Part shown: positions 44,048 through 52,633 of the stretch, piece by piece
Layout of the letters: each line of letters opens with the position of its first letter
How positions within the stretch are numbered: position 1 is the stretch's first letter
NCBI GenBank assembly: GCA_027483535.1
Contig: JAIXUN010000004.1
Location: 62,001 to 126,000 of the forward strand
Direction of reading: 5' to 3'
Origin: a bacterium
GTDB lineage: Bacteria; Armatimonadota; Fimbriimonadia; Fimbriimonadales; Fimbriimonadaceae
DNA length: 64,000 nucleotides
Notes under the pieces: generated by a model
What the model saw: the letters and a program-made list of their open reading frames with translations, nothing else
Database searches by the model: none
What the model was told of the DNA's origin: nothing
Position numbers and translations under genes: made by a program

Positions 44048-45517
44048 TTAGGGGTTCAGTTGGGCGGTGGTCGCCAAAAATCCAAGTCGCGCAATCTCAA
44101 GTTCCACGCGAGTGTCCACTAGCTTTGTTTCGGCCTCGGCGCGGGCGCGTTCTCGTTGGTTGACCAAGAACAGCGTGCCGATGCCTTCCTCAAAGCGATC
44201 GAGTTCGCCTCTTTCCAGTTCTCGGGCGGCGGTGAGCTCTTCTTGAGCGGCGAGTACCCTGAGATAGGTTTGGTTGTACTCGGAAGCCGCATCACGGACC
44301 TCGGTTTGCACGGCTAGCGTCACCTGGTCGAGTTCCAGTTGGAGCTTTCTGAGCTTGGCCTGAGCCTGGGCGATCTTTCCGTCGGCGGTGTTCTGTCGAA
44401 GCGGGATCGAGTAGAACAGCCCGAGCTTATAGGTCGACCCGATTCCATCGTTGCCAAAGTCGTAGCCAGGACCGAAGGCGAAATCCAAAGCGGGTTTGCG
44501 CTCGTTGCGGGCGAGAGAAAGATCGAGATCGACGATCTCTCGCGAGACGGTGATCGCGCTGAGTTCGGGTCGGTTTTGAAGGGCAAGGTCGATCCCCTTC
44601 TGAATGGCCTCATCTGCCAAAGCGGTTCCTTGCTCGGGCAATTCAGATAGCGCGGTTCTTTGGGGAATACCAAGCGGTTTCCCTTCCTCGTTCCACAGGT
44701 AAAGCGAGAGTTTGAGTTCTGCCTTTTGGAGGTCTCGTTCCGATTTTTCGAGCGATCCCTTTCGTCGGAAAACTTCGGCTCGAGCTTCAGCGACGTCGAT
44801 CTTCGGGCGAACCCCTTCCTCAAACTGCGTGGTGATAAAAATAAGTCTTTGTTCGGCAACCTTTAACAGATCCTGCGCGATCTTGAGCTTCACCCCGGCT
44901 CCGACCCACTGCCAATACGCCGAACCTGCATCGTTAAAGGTAAGGAATCGGAACTCGCGAACCACCTGATCGGCGAGAGACTGCCCGAATCGCGCCTGAC
45001 GCTCGGCGACTGACTTTGGGTTGATGCCCAGGTCTCGAATAAGCGGGACCTTGGCGGAAAGGAAAAGCTCGCCGAGATCGCCCGTGCTAGAGAAGGGCGA
45101 CTTCACCGATCCAAATCCGAACCTTTGACCACCGGAGAGTTTGATACCGGACCGGTCGAGGATCTCCACGACGGTTTCCGTCATTTGCGTATTGGATCGC
45201 TTGCCGCGCGTGCTCGAGGAATTGAATCCGATCCAGTCGGTACCCGTGCTGAACACAGGGTCGAATGCGCCCCGCTTTTCTTGCTCTTTCGCATCGGCGA
45301 GATCCCGCTCGACTCGGACCCCGTTGAGCTTAGGATAGTAACGATCGACCAAGTTGAGAAAGACGCTGAGTCCTAACGGCTCTTTCGGAGAGGTCGCGGG
45401 TGTTTGGGGCGGTGCCGACTGCGCAAAGACGCTCGCGCCCGCGAGCAGGCCCGCTGCAATGGCAACGACCGGGCGACCGAGGTTCTTTGATTCGCGAAAA
45501 GTGTGGAACGATGGCAT
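44048..45517 (-). CDS. TolC-family outer-membrane channel protein
   Basis: 489 residues. Signal peptide (about 12-32, ending VFAQSA), then two homologous helical/beta halves typical of outer membrane efflux proteins (QRLIFITTQFEEGVRPKIDVAEARAEVFRRKGSLEKSERDLQKAELKLSLYL; EELTAARELERGELDRFEEGIGTLFLVNQRERARAEAETKLVDTRVELEIARLGFLATTAQLN). First gene of the secretion operon; the ABC gene starts 30 bp downstream. No RTX-type substrate gene is nearby. Confidence 0.92.
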   Translation of the reverse strand: MPSFHTFRESKNLGRPVVAIAAGLLAGASVFAQSAPPQTPATSPKEPLGLSVFLNLVDRYYPKLNGVRVERDLADAKEQEKRGAFDPVFSTGTDWIGFNSSSTRGKRSNTQMTETVVEILDRSGIKLSGGQRFGFGSVKSPFSSTGDLGELFLSAKVPLIRDLGINPKSVAERQARFGQSLADQVVREFRFLTFNDAGSAYWQWVGAGVKLKIAQDLLKVAEQRLIFITTQFEEGVRPKIDVAEARAEVFRRKGSLEKSERDLQKAELKLSLYLWNEEGKPLGIPQRTALSELPEQGTALADEAIQKGIDLALQNRPELSAITVSREIVDLDLSLARNERKPALDFAFGPGYDFGNDGIGSTYKLGLFYSIPLRQNTADGKIAQAQAKLRKLQLELDQVTLAVQTEVRDAASEYNQTYLRVLAAQEELTAARELERGELDRFEEGIGTLFLVNQRERARAEAETKLVDTRVELEIARLGFLATTAQLNP

Positions 45518-45721
45518 GAGTCTGAATCAGCATCGGAACCCTCCACTTCGAGGGATACCGTTCGGCTTCCATAGAACCGATACCCGTGAGTCTAACCGAC
45601 GAGCACTTCCGTTCTAACGCGATCCTCCTCGCAATGGTTTCGAGAGATCAAAACATCAGTGATGCATTGAGAGAAACTTGTAAATGATCCTCACCTAGGA
45701 AGTGTCACAATCCTTAATAAC

Positions 45722-46513
45722 ATGGCGCGCGGAACGGATCCGATGAGCTGGTTCAGAAGTCAAGGAAGACCGGCAACGATGACACTCATCGTGCTCTGCA
45801 TTGTGGGCGCGTTGACGGTTTGGGCGAGCAACGGCATCTTTGAGCTCTTAGCCCACCGAGTGGGGTCTTTCTCGAGACCCTGGACCCTGATCACTTACCC
45901 CTTTGCACTGGAAACCCTTGCCGGAGGCGGATTCGGCATTATCTGGCTGCTCTTTCTTGCGCTTTGGCTTTACCAAGTGGGTGGTCAGATTGAAGGCGAA
46001 CTTGGCACCAAGAAGTACGTGGGGCTATGGCTGATTCTTACCGTGCTGCCCGCTCTGGTGCTGCTTCCGACCGCGTTCATGAACCCCGATAAGCTGTTTG
46101 CGCGACCCGTTTTCTTGGCGGGAAGCCTCTTGCCCGTGGGAGGAATCACCGTGGTTTGGGCGACTAGGTACCCGACCGCGCCGGTTTCGATGTTCGGTGT
46201 GATTCCGCTTCAAGCCAAGTGGATCGGCTACTTCATGGTGGCGGCGGTGATTCTGAGCTACGGTGGCAACGGGAACTTCTTCGTAGGATTGCTCGCGGCG
46301 GCGTCCCTGCTTTTCCCTTTCTTCTTCGCTCGTAACCAAGTGCCGGGTTTCCCCTATTCCACAACGTATTCCAAGGCGAAGCCCACCAAGGAACAGATTC
46401 GAAAAGAGAAAGAGTATTTCGACGATGTGAAGCGTAGAGAAAAAGAGCGCGAGGAGCGCGAAAGGCTACGTAAACTCTTTGAAAGTAGTCTCGACGAGGA
46501 CGACAAGCGATAA
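45722..46513 (+). CDS. Rhomboid-like membrane protein lacking the catalytic dyad
   Basis: 263 residues. Six or so helices: after the first, GGFGIIWLLFLALWLYQVGGQIEGELGTKKYVGLWLIL closely resembles the rhomboid TM2 region with its loop. In place of the catalytic GxSG only AGSLLPVGGITVVW is seen, and no conserved His follows in the last helix, so proteolysis is unlikely (rhomboid pseudoprotease or Derlin-like). The cytoplasmic C-terminus (about 215-263) is a highly charged Lys/Arg/Glu helix. ATG 45743 is an alternative start. Confidence 0.7.
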   Translation: MARGTDPMSWFRSQGRPATMTLIVLCIVGALTVWASNGIFELLAHRVGSFSRPWTLITYPFALETLAGGGFGIIWLLFLALWLYQVGGQIEGELGTKKYVGLWLILTVLPALVLLPTAFMNPDKLFARPVFLAGSLLPVGGITVVWATRYPTAPVSMFGVIPLQAKWIGYFMVAAVILSYGGNGNFFVGLLAAASLLFPFFFARNQVPGFPYSTTYSKAKPTKEQIRKEKEYFDDVKRREKEREERERLRKLFESSLDEDDKR

Positions 46514-46528
46514 CCGCGACGGAGAGCC

Positions 46529-46834
46529 ATGAGCGAAAACCCAACCCCGAAGGAAAATCTTTCCAACATGGATCTTGATGGTCCGGGAATGATGAAGCGA
46601 TCGAAGCCCGTCAACGGCAAAGCCGTGGTTGTGGTGTACATCGTCGCTTTTCTGGCGATGGCGCCCGCTTGCAGTTGGATGACCCGCGCGGTTGGAGACG
46701 CCGCTGGGGCCATGGGCGAGAAGCCGAACATCAAGCTTTTGGAAGGCGAAGCGCAGCGCAAAGAGGACGCTTCGGCGGCTCGAAGGGAAGAACGGCGTAA
46801 GGCTGCCGCTCCCGAACCAAACCAGAGCCAATGA
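46529..46834 (+). CDS. Small single-pass membrane protein
   Basis: 101 residues. A polar N-terminus is followed by one hydrophobic helix (VVVVYIVAFLAMAPACSWM, about 33-51) and a charged Ala/Glu/Arg-rich tail predicted helical. GGAGAGCC precedes the ATG. It lies 15 bp after the rhomboid-like gene and overlaps the nitroreductase start by 4 bp (ATGA), so the three genes are probably one operon. No family was recognised. Confidence 0.7.
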   Translation: MSENPTPKENLSNMDLDGPGMMKRSKPVNGKAVVVVYIVAFLAMAPACSWMTRAVGDAAGAMGEKPNIKLLEGEAQRKEDASAARREERRKAAAPEPNQSQ

Positions 46835-47643
46835 GCCTCTTTTCGGAGCCCTCTGCGCAGGCTTGGCTTGCGCGATTCGGTGCGACGCCTGATTTTGAGA
46901 TCGCCGCCGTTGATCGATTGCTGAATCACCGGAGCGTTCGGCGTTACACCGAAGAGCCGATTCCCGACTCTGTTCTGGCGACATTGGTCGCCGCCGGACA
47001 AGCCGCTGCCACCAGCAGCAACCTGCAAAGCTGGTCAGTGATCTCGGTAGACGATCCCGCTCGAAGGGCGGAGATCGCCGCGCTTTGTAGCAATCAGAAG
47101 CAGGTGGTCACCGCCGCTCGGTTCTTGGTTTTTGTCGCCGACCTTCACCGGATCGAGCAGTTCACCCTTGCCGAAGGGCTCCCCACCGATGGACTGGAAA
47201 CGGTGGAGATGTACACCGTTGCGGTAGTCGACGCGGCTCTTGCCGCCGAAAGGGTGGTTTGCGCGGCTGAGGCTCTGGGCTACGGCATTTGCTACATCGG
47301 CGCGATGCGGAACAAGCCGCACCAGGTCGCGGAGTTGCTCGGACTGCCTTCGCGCACGTTTGCCGTTTTTGGTCTTTGCCTGGGTCGGCCTGCGGAGAAC
47401 GCCAACGCCGCCATTAAGCCGCGTCTCCTTCAGGATGGGGTGTGGTTCAAGGAGTCTTACGGCGTAAACGAGGAAGCGATCGAGGAGTACAACGCTCGGT
47501 ACGCGGAGTTCGCCGCCGAGCAAAAGATTCCGATGGACGGGACGTGGTCGCAGAAGTCGGCGCAGCGGGCTCAGCCCGCGGGTCTTTCGGGTCGAGAGGC
47601 GTTGGCGGAGTTTCTGCACTCCCAAGGTCTCGCTAAGAAGTAG
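46831..47643 (+). CDS. NfsA-like NADPH-dependent nitroreductase
   Basis: 270 residues. LLNHRSVRRYTEEPIPDSVLATLVAAGQAAATSSNLQSWSVISV contains the FMN-binding HRSxRxY and the following loop of the NfsA/Frp flavin reductases; later ALGYGICYIGAMRNKPHQVAELLGLP, FAVFGLCLGRPA and the Arg-rich KPRL region agree. Such dimeric enzymes reduce nitroaromatics, quinones or chromate with NADPH. The start overlaps the preceding gene by ATGA. Confidence 0.9.
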   Translation: MSLFSEPSAQAWLARFGATPDFEIAAVDRLLNHRSVRRYTEEPIPDSVLATLVAAGQAAATSSNLQSWSVISVDDPARRAEIAALCSNQKQVVTAARFLVFVADLHRIEQFTLAEGLPTDGLETVEMYTVAVVDAALAAERVVCAAEALGYGICYIGAMRNKPHQVAELLGLPSRTFAVFGLCLGRPAENANAAIKPRLLQDGVWFKESYGVNEEAIEEYNARYAEFAAEQKIPMDGTWSQKSAQRAQPAGLSGREALAEFLHSQGLAKK

Positions 47644-47699
47644 GTCTATTGCCGTTTCGGGCAACACCCTTTTGAGCGGTGGAGTAGGCAGGAGAGATC

Positions 47700-47912
47700 A
47701 TGCCTTACGTGAACGTCCAGTTGTTGGGACCCGTCACCCGAGCCGAGAAAGAAGAGCTGGTGCGCGACATCACCGCGTCGTTAGTGAAGAAGCTCGGCAA
47801 GAAGCCGGAAACGATTAATATCGTCATTCAGGAGATCCCCGCCGAGAACTGGGGTTATCAGGGAATGTTGACCGACGAGTGGCTCGCTCGACAGGCGGAT
47901 CGGACGACTTAA
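47700..47912 (+). CDS. 4-oxalocrotonate tautomerase-family protein
   Basis: 70 residues. After Met removal the N-terminus is Pro1 (PYVNVQLLG), the catalytic base of tautomerases, followed by TRAEKEELVRDITASLVKKLGKKPETINIVIQEIPAENWGYQG, the usual 4-OT length and order. Arg at the canonical positions is not clear, so the substrate is unknown. A GGAGAG lies upstream. It follows the nitroreductase by 56 bp. Confidence 0.88.
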   Translation: MPYVNVQLLGPVTRAEKEELVRDITASLVKKLGKKPETINIVIQEIPAENWGYQGMLTDEWLARQADRTT

Positions 47913-47925
47913 AGGAAGTCCTTCT

Positions 47926-48228
47926 TTATGGGTGCGGAGTGATCGCGAGGATTGTGATCTGATTTCGGTCTGGACCGTAATACCAAAACACCCTCCAGGC
48001 TGAAGGCGTGTTGTTTTCAACGTATGCCTCCCAAACCCGCTCGCCGTTTTCTCCACTCATCGAAAAGAACTCGTGGGTATGTAGTCCCGGGTGACGTGGG
48101 TTCAATTGAAGGAGCGCGATGCATTTGCGGACCTTCTTAAGTTTTGCTTCATTCGCCTGATCTTCATCGCTTTCAAGCGCGTTTAGTTGCGCCCTAGCCG
48201 TTTCCGTAAGTCGAATGGAAAACGGCAC
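47926..48228 (-). CDS. RelE/ParE-type toxin of a type II toxin-antitoxin pair
   Basis: 100 residues from a GTG. FSIRLTETARAQLNAL, a helical hairpin (ANEAKLKKVRKCIALLQLNPRHPGLHTHEF), ERVWEAYVENNTPSAWRVFWYYGPDRNQITILAITPHP end in the RelE-like strand order with GPD..ITIL. It is likely an mRNA interferase or gyrase poison. Its start GTG overlaps the antitoxin stop (TAGTG), so the toxin is translated only with its partner. Confidence 0.82.
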   Translation of the reverse strand: MPFSIRLTETARAQLNALESDEDQANEAKLKKVRKCIALLQLNPRHPGLHTHEFFSMSGENGERVWEAYVENNTPSAWRVFWYYGPDRNQITILAITPHP

Positions 48229-48503
48229 TAGGGCAAATCCTCGTCATCGAGAAACTGCGAGAAGTCTCCTCCGTCAACAGTTCGACCCGCAGCGGCATCG
48301 GCCAGCCCCTGCGAAAGAAGCTTCTTTGCCTCCGGGTTTTGATGGAGCCACAGCTCGTTACGAGGAATGGTGACCACAGGGATCAGCATGATTCTTCCAT
48401 CTCGCTCCTCGCGGATCTCGAACTGCTCACCGGCATGGGTGCGCCCCAGTGACAGCCGGCCGGACGGATCTACCCGGCGAACATCAAATAGCTCTTGATT
48501 CAT
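48228..48503 (-). CDS. AbrB-like antitoxin partner
   Basis: 91 residues. The N-terminal half (DVRRVDPSGRLSLGRTHAGEQFEIREERDGRIMLIPV) looks like a swapped-hairpin AbrB DNA-binding strand set; the C-terminal acidic part (LLSQGLADAAAGRTVDGGDFSQFLDDED) is a typical toxin-wrapping tail. GGAG lies 7 nt before the ATG. Antitoxin first and toxin second, overlapping by one base. It probably also autorepresses the pair. Confidence 0.8.
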   Translation of the reverse strand: MNQELFDVRRVDPSGRLSLGRTHAGEQFEIREERDGRIMLIPVVTIPRNELWLHQNPEAKKLLSQGLADAAAGRTVDGGDFSQFLDDEDLP

Positions 48504-48590
48504 CTAACAGCTCCAAAGTGGATTCTTGCCCAAAAGGCACCATGCCACATTGCCTTTATTCCATTCTACGCCAACTTTCTTGGTTCTGAC

Positions 48591-49880
48591 TTAAAGACTC
48601 AGCGACCCGTCTTTCCCAATCCGACCCCGATCGTTGGCGAACCTTAGCGGCAGACCGTTCTTCAGCGGGTTCGGCACCAGCAGCGACCAGTTCGAGCGAT
48701 CCACGGGCAGGCCCGATAGCTTAAACTCGCGCGACGATCCGGGCAGAATCCCGCGCAGATCCCAACCCGTCGGCCACGATTGTGAGCCCGAAATCACCTT
48801 CACTGGGAGCGAGTGGTACAGCGGGGCGACCCCCTTATTCACAATCGTCACCGAAAGGGTTCCAGATTCAAATGAGGCCTTAGAGACGTACAAGTCGTAG
48901 CCCATGCGAGCGACTTCCCGGGTGGCGTTGCGCAGACGCTCCGGGGTCGGCTTTTCTCGAAAAATGCCCGTATCCATGAGCCAGGTGGCGTGGGTGGCGT
49001 CCACGCATTTCCGGAAGTCTTGAATCTGCGCCATGCCGGGTCGGTCGTCGAACACCTTGCCCCATGCCTCGGGCCGAATCTCGCCGCCGATGGGGTGTCG
49101 TTTCCACTTTTGGGTCGAGCCCGACGCCTTGAGAAGCGACTCGAAGAACCAAAAATCGTCGGCTCTGCCCGTATCGAGCGTTGCCCAAGCGAAGGAATCG
49201 TCGTGATAGCCGAAGGGCAGATTCTGGTTGGCGGCGTAGTTGGAATCGCCCTCTTTGGCGGGGTATCGCAGCAACACCGGGGTCTTTTTGAACGCTTTCT
49301 GATAAGCCTCCAGAATTACCTTTTGCACCGACGGTCCGGGGTGAAGGTCGGACCGAGGGTAGGTGTGCCACTCGCCCCAATAGCCCAGCAGCCCGGCGGT
49401 GAGATAGCCCAACCGAGGGTCGCCATCGTACTTCTTCGCCAGTGCGACAATGAACTGCATGAGCGCCTGTTGCACGCGAGGGTCTTTGTAGTCGGGCGTG
49501 TTCTGCTGATCCTTCTCGCCGGGATTGCTGTATCGGTGGAGCTTGACGCCCTGATCCACCAAGTACGACGGGAGACCGCTCGGCTGACCCGGATACTCCA
49601 CGTAGAATCGGACCACCGCCTGATGCCCTCGACCCGCGATGGCGTTCAAGAGGTTCTCGACGGGTTGCCAGTTGAAGGTGTTGGGTCCGGTCATCACCTT
49701 GTTCAGCGGCAGATAATCGAACTCCAAACTGTGTGGAAACCGGTCTTTCCACTCCCCGGCGTATGGGACCAGACCCTTGTAAGCGTTGTCCACCGGACCC
49801 GGAACGTAGGTGTACGACCGTTGCCAATCGCCTAGAAGCGAACCGAAGGAGGCTGTTAGAAGAAGTGTGGCGATGGTCAT
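48591..49880 (-). CDS. Exported DUF4832 (TIM-barrel glycosidase-like) protein
   Basis: 429 residues with a short signal peptide (MTIATLLLTASFGSLLG). The body has NAYKGLVPYAGEW, FNWQPVENLLNAIAGRGHQAVVRFYVEYPG, GYLTAGLLGYWGEWHTYP (candidate catalytic Glu in WGEWH), FGYHDDSFAWATL, PIGGEIRP and a C-terminal beta domain with VTIVNKGVAPLY. This order is that of DUF4832/DUF4874 proteins, which resemble family-42 type glycosidases. Activity is unproven. No sugar transporter is adjacent. Confidence 0.85.
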   Translation of the reverse strand: MTIATLLLTASFGSLLGDWQRSYTYVPGPVDNAYKGLVPYAGEWKDRFPHSLEFDYLPLNKVMTGPNTFNWQPVENLLNAIAGRGHQAVVRFYVEYPGQPSGLPSYLVDQGVKLHRYSNPGEKDQQNTPDYKDPRVQQALMQFIVALAKKYDGDPRLGYLTAGLLGYWGEWHTYPRSDLHPGPSVQKVILEAYQKAFKKTPVLLRYPAKEGDSNYAANQNLPFGYHDDSFAWATLDTGRADDFWFFESLLKASGSTQKWKRHPIGGEIRPEAWGKVFDDRPGMAQIQDFRKCVDATHATWLMDTGIFREKPTPERLRNATREVARMGYDLYVSKASFESGTLSVTIVNKGVAPLYHSLPVKVISGSQSWPTGWDLRGILPGSSREFKLSGLPVDRSNWSLLVPNPLKNGLPLRFANDRGRIGKDGSLSL

Positions 49881-49928
49881 CTTTTAGGCCCCGGTCTGTT
49901 CCTGATTGTAATCCGGCGAAGTGCCCAG

Positions 49929-50342
49929 TCAGCGGGCGAACATCTCGTCAGGGTTTTTAAACGCTTTGAACTCAATGGGATTCCCGCTCGGGTCTAGCAC
50001 GAACATGATCCGCTGCTCGCCAACCTGCCCCTCGTAACGCGTTTGAGGAGCAATGACAAACTCAACGTCTGCAGCGCGAAGCCGGGCTTCGACCTGCTCG
50101 AAAGTCTCTACATCCAAGACACAACCGAAGTGAGGAATAGGAACCGCTACTCCATCGACCTGACCACAGAAATCGGGTTCCAAAAGATTGGCGTTGACGT
50201 GGGCGGATAGCTGGTGCCCAAAGAAGTCGAAGTCCAGCCAACGATCGGTCGATCGACCTTCGGCGCAGCCCAGAATCTCAACGTAAAAGCGTCGGGTGCT
50301 CTGAAGGTCTTTGACTTTAAAGGCCGAATGGAATGGATGCAC
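49929..50342 (-). CDS. VOC-family (glyoxalase/dioxygenase) protein
   Basis: 137 residues from a GTG with TAGAAC 6 nt upstream. HPFHSAFKVKDLQSTRRFYVEILGCAEGRSTDRWLDFDFFGHQLSAHV, then HFGCVLDVETFEQVEARLRAADVEFVIAPQTRYEGQVGEQRIMFVLDPSGNPIEFKAF form the two beta-alpha-beta-beta-beta units of the fold, with likely metal ligands His, His and Glu (NPIEFK). Its substrate is not predictable. Sequence from 50343 to 50529 holds no gene I can support. Confidence 0.88.
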   Translation of the reverse strand: MHPFHSAFKVKDLQSTRRFYVEILGCAEGRSTDRWLDFDFFGHQLSAHVNANLLEPDFCGQVDGVAVPIPHFGCVLDVETFEQVEARLRAADVEFVIAPQTRYEGQVGEQRIMFVLDPSGNPIEFKAFKNPDEMFAR

Positions 50343-50529
50343 GGTTTGGTTCTACCTTGTCAAAAAGCCCTTTCTTGTAGAACCCTCCTCAGCCGATTTG
50401 AACTTGGCGGTTCAGGCAAAGCAGGCAATCCCGCCATTCTTACCGGTCATTCGAACGGGGGACTCTGGCAAAACCTCTACGGGGACGCTTCGGCATTCCC
50501 AAAAGTAGATCGGATGAGGAAAGCCTGAC

Positions 50530-51036
50530 TTGGGAACCGCTCGATTGCCACGACATTCTGGACTCACTCGCTACAACGGCGGTTGGGCCTCAATGTTTCG
50601 ATCGATGAAGATGCGATTGGAAACCACGCTTGGGGTCCGAGGAATCGAACACATCGGCAGCACCGCTATTCCGGGCATGGTGGCTCGACCCACCATCGAC
50701 ATGCTTCTCTATGTGGACAGCATCGACGATGCCCTTTCGTTTTCGAAAAAGCTTGAACCGCTTGGCTGGCGCACCGATGACCTGAGCGACAACCCGTATC
50801 GGACCTTTTCCAAGTACCACATGGATACTCCCGTGTATCGCCTTTACGTGGTGCCGAACGGGATGGATTGGGGCGAAGACGCGGTACGGTTCCGAGATCG
50901 CCTTCGCACCGACTGGGAAGTGGCGGAGACTTACAAGGTCCTAAAGCTGAAAGCGGCGGGCGTTGTGGGACCGGAAGAGGATCAGATGGCGCAGATTCTT
51001 GGCGATTTCGTTCGCGATGTGTCGAAAGCGGCGTAA
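50530..51036 (+). CDS. GrpB-family (UPF0157) protein
   Basis: 168 residues from TTG 50530. YNGGWASMFRSMKMRLETTLGVRGIEHIGSTAIPGMVARPTIDMLLYVDS is the GrpB pattern (IGSTxxPGMxAxPxIDxxxxV), a nucleotidyltransferase-like fold, followed by FSKYHMDTPVYRLYVVPNGMDWGEDAVRFRDRLRT. Biochemical role is unknown; bacterial GrpB members are often found near resistance and stress genes. GAGGA lies about 9 nt upstream and supports the TTG. Confidence 0.85.
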   Translation: MGTARLPRHSGLTRYNGGWASMFRSMKMRLETTLGVRGIEHIGSTAIPGMVARPTIDMLLYVDSIDDALSFSKKLEPLGWRTDDLSDNPYRTFSKYHMDTPVYRLYVVPNGMDWGEDAVRFRDRLRTDWEVAETYKVLKLKAAGVVGPEEDQMAQILGDFVRDVSKAA

Positions 51037-51110
51037 ATCGCCACCAATATTGATACATCGGACAATCAACCAGGAAAATTGCCTGTCCGGTTTATTGACC
51101 GCATTCAATC

Positions 51111-51120
51111 GAAACGTTTC
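51111..51120. promoter_or_regulatory. Candidate LacI-type operator upstream of the GH1 gene
   Basis: GAAACGTTTC is a perfect palindrome with a central CG, the typical core of LacI/GalR-family operators. It lies 10 bp upstream of a CATACT box (51131-51136) that is 7 nt before ATG 51144, placing it across the promoter. No LacI-family gene is within the window. Confidence 0.5.
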
Positions 51121-51143
51121 ACCTCCCAGCCATACTTAGAGAG

Positions 51144-52496
51144 ATGGCTTTTCCGGAGAACTTCCTGTGGGGCGTAGCCACTGCCTCCTATCAAATTGAG
51201 GGCGCACCCTATAAAGTTGGCGGCGGCTTAAGCGTGTGGGACATGTTCTGCAAACGCACGGGCGCCATTGCCGACCAGAGCAACGGCGATGTCGCTTGCG
51301 ACCACTACAATCGCTACGAAGAAGACGCTCAACTGATGGGCAAGTTGGGCTATCCCAACTACCGGATGTCGATTTCTTGGCCGCGTGTGATGCCCACCGG
51401 AACCGGGCAAGTATCCGCCGAGGGTTTGGCGTTTTACGATCGCCTCATCGATTCTCTCCTTGAGAACGGCGTCACCCCGCACGTCACCCTTTATCACTGG
51501 GACACCCCTCACGATGTGTACTTGCGTGGCGGCTGGTTGAACCGGGACATCTCCGATTGGTTTGCCGATTACACCGAGGTCGTCGTTTCCAAACTAGGCG
51601 ATCGGGTGAAAAGTTGGATGACCCTGAACGAGCCGCAATGCTTCATCGGGCTCGGAATGCAGTCGGGCGTACACGCGCCAGGCGACAAACTCAACATGGA
51701 GGAGCTCCTGTGGGCGTCTCACAATGCGCTCCTTAGCCACGGCAAGTGCGTGCAAGCCATCCGGGCGAACTCGCAAGGACCTTGTGAGATCGGTTGGGCT
51801 CCGGTGGGCGTCTGCGTGATCCCCGCCACCGACGATCCGGCCGACGTAGAAGCGGCTCGAGTGCGAACCATGGAGATGCAAGACCTCGATCTCTGGAGCA
51901 CGGCTCTTTGGAACGACCCGGTCTTCTTGGGCGAGTATCCGAAAGTGGTGCAAGAGGCGTTCGAAAAGTCGCACCTGAAGCCAAAAGCGGGCGACATGGA
52001 GATCATCTGCCAACCGCTCGATTTTTACGGCGCTAACATCTACAACGCGGGAATCGTGAAGGCGGGTCCGAACGGAACCATCGAGAACGTGCCTCATCAC
52101 CTGGGCATGGGTCGAACCATTTACCACTGGCCGATCACGCCAAGCGCGCTCTACTGGGGTCCCAAGTTCTTCTATGAGAAGTACAAGAAGCCGATCGTGA
52201 TCACCGAGAACGGCATGGGCCTTTCCGACTGGGTGGCTCTAGACGGCAAGGTTCACGACCCACAGCGGATCGACTTCCTGCATCGCTACATCCGCGAGTT
52301 CCAACGAGCGGGCGAAGACGGCGTGGAGATCAAGGGCTACTTCCAGTGGTCTTACATGGACAACTTTGAGTGGTACGAAGGCTACAAGTTCCGCTTCGGC
52401 TTGGTCTATGTGGACTACCAAACCCAGCAGCGCATTCCTAAGGATTCCGCATACTGGTTCTCGGACGTTATCAACTCGAACGGCGCGAATCTGTAA
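51144..52496 (+). CDS. Glycoside hydrolase family 1 beta-glucosidase
   Basis: 450 residues, the standard GH1 length. FLWGVATASYQIEGA opening, the catalytic acid/base Glu163 in TLNEP, nucleophile Glu355 in ITENG, and the sugar-binding GYFQWSYMDNFEWYEGY near the C-terminus are intact. No signal peptide, so it acts in the cytosol on imported disaccharides such as cellobiose; it would pair with the exported GH5 enzyme at 25.9 kb (inference). A LacI-type operator-like palindrome lies just upstream. Confidence 0.95.
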   Translation: MAFPENFLWGVATASYQIEGAPYKVGGGLSVWDMFCKRTGAIADQSNGDVACDHYNRYEEDAQLMGKLGYPNYRMSISWPRVMPTGTGQVSAEGLAFYDRLIDSLLENGVTPHVTLYHWDTPHDVYLRGGWLNRDISDWFADYTEVVVSKLGDRVKSWMTLNEPQCFIGLGMQSGVHAPGDKLNMEELLWASHNALLSHGKCVQAIRANSQGPCEIGWAPVGVCVIPATDDPADVEAARVRTMEMQDLDLWSTALWNDPVFLGEYPKVVQEAFEKSHLKPKAGDMEIICQPLDFYGANIYNAGIVKAGPNGTIENVPHHLGMGRTIYHWPITPSALYWGPKFFYEKYKKPIVITENGMGLSDWVALDGKVHDPQRIDFLHRYIREFQRAGEDGVEIKGYFQWSYMDNFEWYEGYKFRFGLVYVDYQTQQRIPKDSAYWFSDVINSNGANL

Positions 52497-52516
52497 GAGT
52501 GGTTTTCGGGAAGCGG

Positions 52517-52551
52517 CGAGGGTCCTGCGAGATTCGCAGGACCCTCGTTTT
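52517..52551 (+). terminator. Rho-independent terminator after the GH1 gene
   Basis: A perfect 14-bp stem (52517-52530 with 52534-52547), 3-nt loop GAT, followed by TTTT. Confidence 0.88.
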
Positions 52552-52633
52552 GCTGGGGCATCACTACTTTGCCTGTTAGGCGAAAGCTGTTGTTGGGGAC
52601 GTTGGCATATCCGAAATTTTCAGTCATTCCCTG

